Positions 1-10,182 of a DNA stretch of 64,000 bases are shown piece by piece. The stretch lies in NCBI GenBank assembly GCA_947646735.1, contig CANTFK010000868.1:124001-188000 (forward strand), given 5' to 3'. The notes beneath the pieces were generated by a model, which was given only the letters and a program-made list of their open reading frames with translations, had not been told where the DNA came from and did not search any database. Both the position numbers and the translations under genes were made by a program. The stretch's first letter is position 1, and every line of letters starts with the position of its first letter. The stretch comes from Peronospora farinosa. Taxonomy: Eukaryota; Oomycota; Peronosporomycetes; Peronosporales; Peronosporaceae.

Positions 1-835
1 TTTTCATGTCAAGTAAAGTGATGTGAATAACTGCAACTGTCCAAGCAATTGGTGCTGATTGTCGCACAAAGCTTAATGCATTGCACAAGAGACGCTTAAG
101 AGAGTGCGTCGTTGCAATACTCATCAAAGGAATAACGCATTTGTTCTTACTTTGTTATCAGTGAACAGTAAGACTATGAAACCTTCGCTACCATCGCCTA
201 AACGAAGGACGAGGTCACATTCGTCTTTACTCTCGGACGCACCAGCTACATACTCAATAATGAGTAGACTACGTCCATCTCGAGCTTTTTTTAATTGACT
301 TTGGAAAAGGTGGATGAGTGCGATGCCAATTCTAGAAATAAAAAATCTTAACAAAAAGTGTGGGAACGATCAGCTCATTGAGAGACCATGCAGCGACTAA
401 AGCAGGGATCTTTGAGACCAGATTATAGCTATGATGCGCTCATAGCTTCAACACTTGAGTCGAAGCAGCAGATTTACTCGAACGAGGACTTCTAGGCCAC
501 TGGTTCGGCAGTGAATGGCCGAGCCCTGCCGCTGCATATTCTGCCCCCAGCCGAGAAATATCGAGCGGTTGTGATAGTTGGCATCGCTTGCATAAAGAAA
601 CGTGCATTGTTAACGAGTGCATACTTACGCGCATGGCCGTTCGACCATCTAGCCGGAGCTGATCGCTTCATGACTCATACATTCTATGGGACACGTCCGT
701 GTAAAGTAAAGGGGGTCTCAAGAAATATCTGCCTTCAAGCCTTCAAAACTTAAACGATAAGAGGAAGGTATATGTCGTGTGTAGCACCATTTTGCGACAA
801 CCGCATGATGAAATTATCTCGTAGAGCCGACCAAC
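1..835. other. intergenic, no gene recognised
   Basis: Only short overlapping open frames occur on both strands, none with a recognisable motif or consistent coding character. I see no RNA gene or repeat here. Confidence 0.5.
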
Positions 836-1486
836 GACAAAGCGCAGGGACTCACTTCCCAATTCGAGCCTTCGAGCAACAACGGCCAAGAGACGAAGAC
901 CTTCAAAGAGCCGGTCAACCGGCCCCCTCCGACCAGGGCGGGAAGTCCCTCCAACGGGAGGCCCAGGATAAGAGGGGGGAGGTTTTCCCTCTGCTGCGTG
1001 CGCTATGGGGGGCAAGCGCAGCGTTGCGAACCGTAAGGGGAGCACCAACCCTGTTACCCCCGGGGGGAGAGGATCGATGACCGCGGTTATCATTCCCTCT
1101 TTCCCCAATAGTTCCTGCTATTCTACGTCAGCCTTCAAGCCGCCGATTCGATCGCCGAGCGCGAATCTCGGTCCCACGAAGTGAACTTGCCAAGAACGTA
1201 AATTGATCGGCCCCGTCCAGGTGCATCAGCGGTCGATCGGGACTGATCGGTGTGGTGCCCGGCGCTTGTTGCGATCATTGAGCCACTGTTTACACCTCGG
1301 GCTGGATACCCGATTCCACGTGCCCTTTTCGGAGTGTCCCCCGTGACGCCCGACGTCTCGAGCCAGCAGATTGAGCCAGCGAGGCGAAGAATGACGAAGT
1401 CCTGGTAGAAGCACTCCAGACATCTTACCAATCCTTAATGTTTGAAATAGACGGTCTGTTCTTCTCTCACAAAGCGCAGGGACTGT
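836..1486. repeat. GC-rich island, possible degraded LTR-element fragment
   Basis: This stretch is clearly richer in G and C than its surroundings. The same 16-base word (acaaagcgcagggact) occurs at about 837-852 and again at about 1469-1484, so it frames the island. Inside, a purine-rich run ending near 1048 is followed by TGTTACCCCC at about 1049, the type of junction seen between a polypurine tract and an LTR start in Gypsy-like elements. No integrase or reverse transcriptase is visible, and the open frames on both strands are simply by-products of the GC bias. A mobile-element origin is an inference; a decayed non-coding GC-rich segment is equally possible. Confidence 0.3.
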
Positions 1487-1808
1487 TTTTTTCAATGTCG
1501 ACGCGCGAAATCCGCGGTGATTCTTTCATCGGATGGGAGGGACCGATACATGCGTAACATCTGCTGTCGATGTCGATTGCAGTCCGCATTGAATAAATCA
1601 AGAAATCATGACATTGTCTTGCCTTCACATGACGGAATGTATTCTGTTGTACACCTCTACGATGCAGGTTGCATATACTCACCCACGTCTACGGCTGCCT
1701 TAACGAGGTTGAGCCTAAAGTATAATGTCTTCTCGACAAAGAAATCTTGACGTGGGTGTCATTTTCAAACTGACAGTGTTCATACAAAGATCTGTCGCAA
1801 ATGCTAAT
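1487..1808. other. intergenic, nothing recognised
   Basis: Short chance open frames only; this lies downstream of the 3' end of the minus-strand bZIP gene. Confidence 0.5.
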
Positions 1809-2795
1809 TTACTCGGCTAGGATGTAGGCCAGTTTAAGTCGATCTGGTTGATCAAATGACGATTCTGAAGTCGCTTCAAGCTCGTTCTTCCATGAATCAC
1901 TAACGTCCAGCCAGTCATTACTTTGAGAAGTACTAAATCGCTCGCAGCTTTCCGTTGTCACTTCCTTCACATCAGCAAGTTGGCGTCCGTCATTCTTATT
2001 GCCAATCATGTGATCCTTCTCAATCAGTGCGTTTTCCATTACGTACGCCACTAGCTCCGGACGTTTCAATGCTTCTGTCAACCCACCAATAAAGTTTATC
2101 TCGGGAGTATACCACTCAATCTTGCCATTTCGATTAAAATGAAAGTGGTTGATGCACGGGTACGTCACTTCCTGCCCGATAAGCAATTGCATCAATCCTT
2201 CATCTCCCACCAAGTGCGGGAACACCTCCTCGATCGTACGTCGAGAAATCCGTACGCGCAAGTCCGCCGTGATGGTGACCACCAGCGAGCTGCCATTACA
2301 CGGAGTCAGGTCTCCAGGCTCCGTCAGCTCGATCACTTTCAGTGACTTCATTGTCCACTTGATGGCCGCGTGGTACAGTGAATAGCGTTCCCACTGGTGA
2401 AACAAAAGACCGACACCATAAAATTCACCAAACCGCAAGTCAGCATTCATCACGGCCTGTAAAAACCCTCGTTGGGTATTACTGACATGCGCAACAAGTG
2501 ATGCCGACACGTCCTGGTCGTCCACGGTCAAGCGAACAGGTGCACCGTGGTTAAAGAGTGAGCAATACTCGTTCACAATGTTAGCAGCTGCACCAAGAGG
2601 AGTAAATCGTTGGGACAAGGCCAACTCCTGCTGCACCTGACGAGAGACCGTTAACGCTGCGATTTCTTCGTGAAGGGCCGCGACACGTTCTTCAAGGTGT
2701 GCACTATAGAGTTTACGTCTACGTCGGTAATATTTCCCCCGTTCACTGTTGGACATAGTTTTGAGGTTGGCTGGACGTGATACTGTGTACGTCAT
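1809..2795 (-). CDS. bZIP-type transcription factor, copy 1
   Basis: A 328-residue intronless protein. Residues about 15-50 form a bZIP: the basic part carries the N-x7-R signature (Asn of SNSERGKYY, Arg of RRRRK) and leucines follow at exact seven-residue spacing (L of SAHLEE, L of VAALHE, L of IAALTV), matching GCN4 spacing. The remaining roughly 250 residues form one conserved domain shared with the copies at 4079 and 6129 (WERYSLYHA, SRRTIEEVFPHL); it may be NTF2-like, but I am not sure. Expected role: nuclear DNA-binding regulator. The first Met gives MTYTVSRP; a second in-frame Met precedes SNSERG 13 codons later and is the start shared with the other copy. The gene is intact, whereas its neighbour at 4079 is broken. 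Target genes cannot be inferred. Confidence 0.75.
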   Translation of the reverse strand: MTYTVSRPANLKTMSNSERGKYYRRRRKLYSAHLEERVAALHEEIAALTVSRQVQQELALSQRFTPLGAAANIVNEYCSLFNHGAPVRLTVDDQDVSASLVAHVSNTQRGFLQAVMNADLRFGEFYGVGLLFHQWERYSLYHAAIKWTMKSLKVIELTEPGDLTPCNGSSLVVTITADLRVRISRRTIEEVFPHLVGDEGLMQLLIGQEVTYPCINHFHFNRNGKIEWYTPEINFIGGLTEALKRPELVAYVMENALIEKDHMIGNKNDGRQLADVKEVTTESCERFSTSQSNDWLDVSDSWKNELEATSESSFDQPDRLKLAYILAE

Positions 2796-4046
2796 GGGGG
2801 GAGGGAGGTATCGACTTTTTTGGAAGACTCAAGAGGACGACGAAGTACTTCGAATAGTTTTTTTTCCTAATTGGAAATGGTGATTACCAACAACAACAAT
2901 AAAAATCGAGTTTTACAGAAACTCTAGAATGTAATAATACTTTTTTGTCAGTCGGCTTTAGAATGAAAGTGCGTTATGGATGACGACGCAAGGTAAAGAG
3001 TGAACAGACATCAGGTGGTATGTAGCAATCACGTGTAAGACTAAAGAATAAACAAGGCTATATCACGTGAAGAGCTAAATACATAAAGGGCACAGCTTAA
3101 GTTAAATGCTAGCAATTTGGTTTTCCTTTTTCTGCTTACAGATTTGGCAACGATCGATTTTTTTTATAAAATTGTCATGTAAGACGTCATCGTCGTGAAG
3201 CCATGGACTGTATTGTTTCGTCATGCAGAAGACAAGCATTCAGCAATTTGCATTATTTGAAGTAGAGTGACACGCGTGTTCTTTGTTCGTCGCATATGAT
3301 ATCTAAATATTTGGTATTTTAAATTTGTAGGGTTTTTATAACATCTACAACATGAATAGCCTCGAAGTGGTCGAAATATCATTTAGAATTCACTCCACCC
3401 GTAAATCATAGATTTAATACAACCTGGTCCAATGATTCCAAAACGGTAAGGCTCGATTGCTTTCGATCCAGAATTTGCTGTTGTAGTTTGCAGCTTGTGC
3501 TTGCACGCCGTGTGGGAAACGGTCGGGAAGACTGCTACATGTCGACATGTACCACAGCACCCTTTGTTAAGCTATGAGACAGATTATTCAGCTGTCTTTG
3601 GTTCTAAATCAGGTGACGAATTATTGTTCCTTCGATTGCTGTCACAAAAAAAGACAAGTTGCGTAGGTAGCAGCATTCCTTCAAGTCACAAAGATGCTAG
3701 CTCTACGAATAAATATACATGTATAGTGATCTAGAAGATGATTGGAATGAACTTGCCACCACGCATCACTATCACTATATAATTAATGCTATGCTATGTA
3801 TTTATGTCAGCGGCGTACCTTGACGTATTCCTATACCACCCGTGACCGTTATACTCTGCTTCTTTCACCTTCTACACCTTGTCGACTTTTACTTAAGGAA
3901 CGTCCGTTGTACATTCCACTACTTGCTCTTATCTTCATGCATATATTTTGCCATTCGGCATGCAGGAAGATAGTCACGATATTGCCGACCTGCGTCCATG
4001 AACTGAACGAAGGCCTTAGTCGTCAAGAAACACCGTGTCTCTCCGT
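2796..4046. other. intergenic between inverted bZIP copies
   Basis: AT-rich DNA separating two head-to-head bZIP copies. It must hold the promoter of copy 1 and whatever remains of the promoter of copy 2. Open frames at 3495-3734 and 3796-4050 show no family features. Confidence 0.5.
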
Positions 4047-4582
4047 ATGACGACTCTCGTCCAGCCACCCTCAAAACTATGTCCAACAGTGAACGGGGGA
4101 AGTATTACCGACGTAGACGTAAACTATACAGTGCACACCTTGAAGACCGTGTCGCGGCCGTTCACGAAGAAATCGCAGCGTTAACGGTCTCTCGTCAGGT
4201 GCAGCAGGAGTTGGCCTTGTCCCAACGATTTACTCCTCTTGGTGCAGCTGCTAACATTGTGAACGAGTATTGCTCACTCTTTAACCACGGTGCACCTGTT
4301 CGCTTGACCGTGGACGACCAGGACGTGTCGGCATCACTTGTTGCGCATGTCAGTAATACCCAACGAGGGTTTTTACAGGCCGTGATGAATGCTGACTTGC
4401 GGTTTGGTGAATTTTATGGTGTCGGTCTTTTGTTTCACCAGTGGGAACGCTATTCACTGTACCACGCGGCCATCAAGTGGACAATGAAGACACTGAAAGT
4501 GATCAAGCTGACGGAGCCTGGAGACCTGACTCCATGCAGTGGCAGCTCGCTGGTGGTCACCATCACGGCGGACCTTACGTAA
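4047..4582 (+). pseudogene. bZIP copy 2, 5' half (broken)
   Basis: This is an almost identical copy (a handful of base differences in the first 190 bases) of the 5' half of the gene at 1809-2795, in the opposite orientation. It contains the complete bZIP region and the first part of the C-terminal domain, then leaves homology abruptly after the residues TADL, at about 4578, and stops. The upstream ATG at 4047, equivalent to the start of copy 1, is followed by a 7-base deletion that puts it out of frame, so only the internal ATG at 4079 reads the bZIP. A truncated 167-residue bZIP could still be made and could act as a dominant-negative dimer partner, but this is speculation. The missing 3' part lies nearby, inverted. 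Confidence 0.75.
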
Positions 4583-4849
4583 TTCAAGTCCGTTTGCAGC
4601 AGCGGTTCACTACGATTTAGAACTTAACCGACGCTTTGTCAGTCGCTGGAATATCCAGTTGCTGCGACTGATTAAGATGAGGTTTTCGTCACCACCCATT
4701 GCGACGGTTAAGTCCTTGAATATGCCGTCATTTGGCTACAACCTTGTACTTGAGTCCTTGTAACGTTCGAGGCTGCTGACCGGTCAGTATTCAGTCCGAG
4801 TGTTCTCGTCCTTTACCTAAACAGCAGCCAGCTCGTGTCCGTCATTTTT

Positions 4850-5105
4850 GTTGCCAATCATGTGATCCTTCTTCATCATGGCTTTGGCTATGACGCGCGT
4901 CATCAGCTGCGGACGCCTGTTGTTACCCTTACACAAAAACGTCACCTTGGACATATACCACTTGATCTTGCCGTTATAGTTAAAATAAAAAGTGGTTGAT
5001 GCACGGGTACGACACCTCCTGTCCCATTAGCAATTGCATTTATTCTGCATCTCCCATCAAGTGTGGGAACACCTCCTCGTTCATACGTCGAGATATCCGT
5101 ACACG
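4850..5105 (-). pseudogene. bZIP-family 3' half, inverted relic
   Basis: Homologous to the 3' half of the 1809-2795 gene (segments around 1980-2260 of the window), same orientation as that gene and opposite to the 5' half at 4079-4582. On the minus strand it begins at VRISRR, exactly the point where the 5' half stops. It contains an internal stop after the MGDAE segment and several small indels, and is visibly more diverged (roughly three quarters identical by eye) than the 5' half. It cannot encode a protein. Confidence 0.7.
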
Positions 5106-6128
5106 TGACGTGTATTGTAAATGTATTTCAAAGTGACGACGAGAAAACGATCCGGATACAATAGAAAAGCCAATCTAACATGCGACACCTTCTGATGTCG
5201 AGACGTTTTGCCCGTAAGCACAAACCTGCTGGCAGAAGCTCATCTGCCTCTGCACAAGTGAACGATGAGAACTTGGACGGCTCGAAAACGTCTTTGCAAA
5301 CAGTGCAAGCAGACGCACGCCAGGACTATCGAAGGTGGTCCAGAAACAGCTCATCAGACACCACCCAGACGAGGTGGTCGCATACACCGCCGTAAGGAAA
5401 CGCATAAGGCATAATCTCAGCAGCGTTTGCATCACCAGTTTTTGGATAATATGCAACTGAATAACGTTCCAGCAAGCGGACGTGACCACCTCTGGCAGTC
5501 AAAATACTAGGTGCATGAAACAACTTCGAGTCGTAGCGAAACGAAAGTGTCGGCGAACCGACACGGAAAGACAAGGAACCCGTTTGATGCTATGTCAACG
5601 TGCTATAACCAGACAACCTTACGAGCTGTCATTGTAATGACAAGCCCCGTCCAACCACCGGACTCGAACGAGAGACCGGCTAAGGAAGTACCATACATTA
5701 TGCAACCACTAAACGGTAATATCGACTCGTCTAGCTTTCTTGCATTTGATGTCGAGACGTTTGCATTTGATTTCACACTGCGATCGCCAATCGCTTTGAA
5801 AAGAGAACAGTTTTACCATTACGGCATTTGATACTACTACTGTGCGACAAATCAAGCAGGACAAATGATTATGAACGGTACCTAATTCTCAAGCCAATCA
5901 GCATTAAGTGCTCTCATTTTTATAGTCCTTTCATACCCAACTGTCCAAAAAAAGAGTATTTGAATACATCTATTTTTATAGCACAGGGACGTCGATGACG
6001 ACCATGAATATCACTTTGAGATTCGACAAACGATAAGGTCAACGCATCGTAAAATCGTCGAAAAAATAACGTTTATAGCGACCATTGTTCCTTGTAGTTG
6101 CTATTGTAGAAATAACTCTTGACTGAAC
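5106..6128. other. intergenic with unassigned open frames
   Basis: A minus-strand frame at 5326-5574 (segments such as YGGVCDHLVWVV) has a somewhat protein-like composition and could be a decayed exon, but it runs into a stop and I recognise no family. The rest is AT-rich promoter-side DNA for the gene at 6129. Confidence 0.4.
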
Positions 6129-7103
6129 ATGAACGACCATCGCATGAGCATCATGGCGCTTTGCAATGCCGAGGAGCCGGTGGTCTCGATCAATTCTTGT
6201 GCCACTGGAACATCGTCCCTTCCTCCTATTGTTCCCATGTATTGTTATACTGGTAACAACATCAAGCAGATTACAACTGCAGTTGTTAATGCCTCGAATG
6301 GCAAACCACCGACTAGAAAACGCTCCAATAGCGAACGTGGGAAGCTCTATCGCTCACGTCAAAAGAACTACGTGCAAACGCTCGAGAAGCACGTGAAGCA
6401 GCTTAAGAGAGAAGTTGACAACCTCGACCTTCGTGGTCATTCACGGCAGCGAGTTGCGACTTGGTCAATCAAACGCCAACCCATGGGTGCATCATTTGCC
6501 AGTGTCGTACACGAATACTTTTCGCTTTTCAAATATGGAGTGCCTGTGGCTAAGCAAGGTGGCGTCAGAAATCTTTCACAGGACCGGTTACTCTCGTCGA
6601 GCCAGGCAGGCTTTTTGAATGGGCTCATGCACCCGAACGTGGTGTTTGGTGGCTCGTACGGCATGCACGAGCTGCTGAACCAATGGGAGAAATACTCGTT
6701 GTATCATGCGGGGCTCAAGTACGAGGTCAAGTCCTTGCAAATTATGGCAGCGGACTTAAATTATGTGGTGCGTGCTTCCGCCACGCTTTGCGTGCGCTTT
6801 ACACGTCGAACCATTGAGAAGATTTTTCCTCATTTGCTCTGGAACGAGGCGCTCGTGCAACGCCTTATTGGCAAGGAGTTCATATACCCTGTGAGTGACA
6901 CCTTTTACTTTGGTGACGACAACAAGATTTATCGACTTGATACATACGTGGACTTTGTGGCCACTTTTGTGAAAGTACTGGGCAATATCGAGGACAGCAT
7001 GACTATGATGGAGAGCGCACTTATTCGGCAGGAGTCCATGATCGGCGATCTGATCGAAGAACCGCGCAGCATCACGGTGGAAGAAACTAGCAGAACACGT
7101 TAA
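6129..7103 (+). CDS. bZIP-type transcription factor, copy 3
   Basis: A 324-residue intronless protein, intact and clearly related over its whole length to the copy at 1809 (shared SNSERGKxYR, LLxQWExYSLYHA, RRTIExxFPHL) but much more diverged than the other two copies are from each other. A Ser/Thr/Pro-rich N-terminal segment of about 65 residues precedes the bZIP at roughly residues 66-105, which keeps Asn-x7-Arg (N of RSNSERG, R of YRSRQK) and three heptad leucines (L of QTLEKH, L of KQLKRE, L of DNLDLR). The C-terminal domain of about 200 residues is the same unassigned, possibly NTF2-like, module. Either of the first two Met codons could be the start; the upstream one is used here. Predicted nuclear regulator; no target is visible. 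Confidence 0.75.
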   Translation: MNDHRMSIMALCNAEEPVVSINSCATGTSSLPPIVPMYCYTGNNIKQITTAVVNASNGKPPTRKRSNSERGKLYRSRQKNYVQTLEKHVKQLKREVDNLDLRGHSRQRVATWSIKRQPMGASFASVVHEYFSLFKYGVPVAKQGGVRNLSQDRLLSSSQAGFLNGLMHPNVVFGGSYGMHELLNQWEKYSLYHAGLKYEVKSLQIMAADLNYVVRASATLCVRFTRRTIEKIFPHLLWNEALVQRLIGKEFIYPVSDTFYFGDDNKIYRLDTYVDFVATFVKVLGNIEDSMTMMESALIRQESMIGDLIEEPRSITVEETSRTR

Positions 7104-7680
7104 CAAGTATTGCAAATCATGCTTACTTTTCTCGCGACAACGCCACGCATCGCTTGAAGGTATTTACTTGCTGACGACCAAGGCGCAGCGTTTCATAGGC
7201 TCGACCTTTTTCTAAGTCTAAAGGGCTGTATGTATTTTAAATCCATTAGTTGCAAGCACAACCGCATGAACACTCTCTATTGTCATGACGATGACGACCA
7301 AAACGTCACTTCGCTTTTTTGTAACCAGACGCCAGACGGCAATTTGACAGTGCATTACAACCTCAACATTCAAGAGGGATCGTGCAACTCTGGACCAGAT
7401 TGTAAGGATGGTTTAAGGTCGACTAAAGTATTTGAATGCTCACCTGCATATGCAATGTATTCATTTGTTCTAGATACCCACCTGCGTCTTTGAATATTAC
7501 TAACGAGGAGTTCAGATAAATTTTATACTTTTTATGCCATAGTTTATAGAGCTCTTTATTTTAAAGACGATTCTACCATGGGCTTGTACTCATTTCTTTG
7601 CGTGTAGATTGTGTTTTGCATACATATTTGATCTCGGTGACCTATTTTCTTTTATTCGCCAATAAGAATAAATTAATTAC
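7104..7680. other. intergenic, nothing recognised
   Basis: A short open frame at 7230-7493 shows no domain or signal peptide. The last 150 bases are AT-rich and probably hold the promoter of the next gene. Confidence 0.5.
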
Positions 7681-8265
7681 ATGTACCCCTTAATTAATTA
7701 CAATTCTCCATTTGCTAAAACTTCCATGTCGCGTGTCTTGTCCCTTCGTGGCGCCATCTTTACCTTCCATTGCCTGTCACCACGCGAGTGTCACGAGTTG
7801 ACAGCTCTAATTTTGCACACCAATGGGAAACTTTACAATAAAGAACATGCTCGAAAACCCGGTATTGTTTACGTGATTACAAGCTTCTGGGCGGATTGCA
7901 AACCTGGTGCAGCATTCCAAGACGTCTCGTTCCAATTTGTGACGTCCTTTTGGCTGCATGAAATGCTACGACTAGGACATTGGCTTGATCCTGATAGTAA
8001 TCAATTCTTTGAGCCTCCTCCAAGACCTAAAGATCTGTGGTTACACTATCCTTTGGATTATCACGATGTAGAAGATGTGGACAAGGACATCGATATGCAG
8101 GATACAAGTCTACATGCAACGTCACTAAGGGCACGACTTCCATGTTCACCTCATTTTCTATTTCGAGATCAAGTGCCGCTTTGGCCATACATTGCAGCAT
8201 ACCTGGCACAACCAATACACGACGTATATGAACTTACAGCTAGATTGCAATTGTACGAGCCTTAG
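7681..8265 (+). CDS. small BRCT-like domain protein
   Basis: A 194-residue protein; an internal Met at 7726 (MSRVLSLRG) may be the real start. Residues about 20-112 resemble a single BRCT repeat: a GAIFTF beta strand, a helix ending LILHTNGK, a strand VYVITSF, and FVTSFWLHEMLRLGHW, where the Trp sits at the conserved C-terminal BRCT position. Many BRCT domains bind phosphopeptides or poly(ADP-ribose). The gene lies 222 bases upstream of, and on the same strand as, a poly(ADP-ribose) glycohydrolase, a suggestive but unproven link to the ADP-ribose/DNA-damage response. The C-terminal 80 residues are unassigned. The BRCT call rests on pattern only; a profile search would settle it. Confidence 0.5.
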   Translation: MYPLINYNSPFAKTSMSRVLSLRGAIFTFHCLSPRECHELTALILHTNGKLYNKEHARKPGIVYVITSFWADCKPGAAFQDVSFQFVTSFWLHEMLRLGHWLDPDSNQFFEPPPRPKDLWLHYPLDYHDVEDVDKDIDMQDTSLHATSLRARLPCSPHFLFRDQVPLWPYIAAYLAQPIHDVYELTARLQLYEP

Positions 8266-8487
8266 TTGTTGAGATAAAGAGAGAGTAGTTGTAAACATTT
8301 TACATTGTTGTGTTTTTTTTCCTATGACAGATTGACGGTGTCTTCTCCAAGACGCAGATTTAATTGCTTGGAGTATGCGATGAACGAGGTTTATTGACGT
8401 GCTGTGTGATGATCCAATGTTGGCAATTGTACAATACGAATCTGACGTGTGTTATCAATGTGCTATATCTATCTGTAGTTGCTGACA

Positions 8488-10182
8488 ATGGAAGAGCAAG
8501 ACAAGTTTTTCACACACGTGCTGCCGGAAATGACAAGAATGGTGCTGGCTTTACCACAGATGTTTGCGATACCGCCGCCGCTATTGACCCCACAGGAAGC
8601 AGGCGGACAAGTCCATTCGTGTAGCGACAAATACGAAGCTGAGAATGTGAAAACGAGAGTTGACGTGAGCAAGAAGGTTCAATTAGTGACTCAAAGCCAC
8701 CGGTTGTCAAAATTGGAGGTGCTGACGCTGGTTTGTGGCTGTTTTTTCGGTATTTTTCCTGATCAAGACGTCACAAAGTCTGAACTGGGTGTACAAAGCA
8801 GAAAATCGCGCCGACATGGCATTGATATCGGTAATGACCTGATCCAGTTTCCCCATTTCACTGCAGCTCGGTTATTTTCATCCCCCGGTATGGGTAAGAT
8901 AATTGTGCTGAAGGCTCAAAAGATTCGTTGTCTCTTGCAGTACTTCTTGCGCGTGGTTCCGCTTGCCGTATCAAAGCGCAACGCACTGTCTGCTGAGGTA
9001 ATTGATTTCACACGTGTTGGTGTGCACTTGCCGCTTGCGCAAGGGGAAATTGGTGCAGAACAATCATCTGAAGGACTTCTTAAGATACTAGGAAATCCTT
9101 CGCAAGCAAATTGTACTAGCCACGCTCAAAGTGCTGCGGGTGCACACCCTCGATTACACGCTGCAACATGTGTGTCAGATGTCCGAATTGAAGATCTGAA
9201 CAAGCATTTGCAAATTGATTTTGCTAACAAATTTGCTGGTGGCGGAGTGCTTAACTCTGGGTGTGTGCAGGAAGAAATTCGCTTTTTACTGTCACCCGAA
9301 TTACTCGTGTCATGCCTCTTGTTTGCCAAGCTGGAACCCCATGAAGCGTTTGTGATTCATGGAACCGAGCGCTACAGTACGTACCAAGGGTATGGTGGAT
9401 CATTTGTCTATGGTGGCAACTTTGAGGACACAACATCTTTGGAATCTCTGCCGGATGGACGCTTACGCCGACAATGCGTGGTCGTGGGAATGGACGCAAC
9501 CGATTATGGTAAAGAGCGGGTGCAACGACAATATACGCGTGAGCATGTATTGCGCGATCTAGTTAAGGCTTATGCTGGTTTTGTATACCTTGAAGCGCGC
9601 GATAACGAACAGTGTTGGCCTGTAGCTAGTGGAAATTGGGGCTGTGGGGTATTTCAAGGCGATCGCGAGCTCAAGTTTTTGATTCAGTGGCTCGCAGCGT
9701 CGCTATGCCATCGCGAATTGGTCTACGTTTTGTTCGAGCGCGACTTGGATCTACTAACAAAAGTCAATGCGTTGTTAACGCTAGCCATCAGCTTGAAATC
9801 ACGTGAATGGGACCAGCAAAGTGGTGGGGTAATCCAATGGCTTTTGACATATCTTCTTCATGAGCTGGATTTCGATCGTGGGATGAAAGGTGGACACAGC
9901 GTGTTGAAACGTGCCTCACTTTCTCTCAAACGGACATTAACGACACTCCAAGCACCAGACAACCATCAACAGGTTACTGAACGCAAACCGAAAGAATCGC
10001 AAGCAGCAAAAGCAGCGTCATCTCAAACCGATTTGTTATCACCAGATACTAAATTGGAAGATAGGGCGACCTCGACTCGAGAAGAAGAGCAACCTGATGA
10101 GACTATGAAGAAGAAGCCCAAAGTAATGAAGACAGAATATCACCAGAGCACTATGCTGGACTTTTGTACGCCCAAGCAATAA
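8488..10182 (+). CDS. PARG: poly(ADP-ribose) glycohydrolase
   Basis: A 564-residue protein from the first ATG (8488). It hydrolyses the ribose-ribose bonds of poly(ADP-ribose), reversing PARP signalling. The PARG signature is intact: FAGGGVLNSGCVQEEIRF at about residues 248-265, with the two catalytic glutamates at about 262-263, followed by YGGSFVYGGNF and the NWGCGVFQGD loop near residue 390. The catalytic core fills residues about 100-465. The C-terminal 100 residues are charged and low-complexity and contain a KKKPK basic cluster (likely nuclear signal). They end in QSTMLDFC (residues 553-560), which resembles the PCNA-binding box of p21. The gene is intronless and lies just downstream of the BRCT-like gene. 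Confidence 0.93.
   Translation: MEEQDKFFTHVLPEMTRMVLALPQMFAIPPPLLTPQEAGGQVHSCSDKYEAENVKTRVDVSKKVQLVTQSHRLSKLEVLTLVCGCFFGIFPDQDVTKSELGVQSRKSRRHGIDIGNDLIQFPHFTAARLFSSPGMGKIIVLKAQKIRCLLQYFLRVVPLAVSKRNALSAEVIDFTRVGVHLPLAQGEIGAEQSSEGLLKILGNPSQANCTSHAQSAAGAHPRLHAATCVSDVRIEDLNKHLQIDFANKFAGGGVLNSGCVQEEIRFLLSPELLVSCLLFAKLEPHEAFVIHGTERYSTYQGYGGSFVYGGNFEDTTSLESLPDGRLRRQCVVVGMDATDYGKERVQRQYTREHVLRDLVKAYAGFVYLEARDNEQCWPVASGNWGCGVFQGDRELKFLIQWLAASLCHRELVYVLFERDLDLLTKVNALLTLAISLKSREWDQQSGGVIQWLLTYLLHELDFDRGMKGGHSVLKRASLSLKRTLTTLQAPDNHQQVTERKPKESQAAKAASSQTDLLSPDTKLEDRATSTREEEQPDETMKKKPKVMKTEYHQSTMLDFCTPKQ

Noticed and set aside
743..1108. 121-codon minus-strand frame in the GC-rich island
   Set aside because: Open frames on both strands overlap here because of GC bias; no domain or start context.
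5326..5574. Minus-strand frame resembling a lipid-binding or zinc-binding exon
   Set aside because: The similarity could not be anchored to any family motif and the frame is interrupted.
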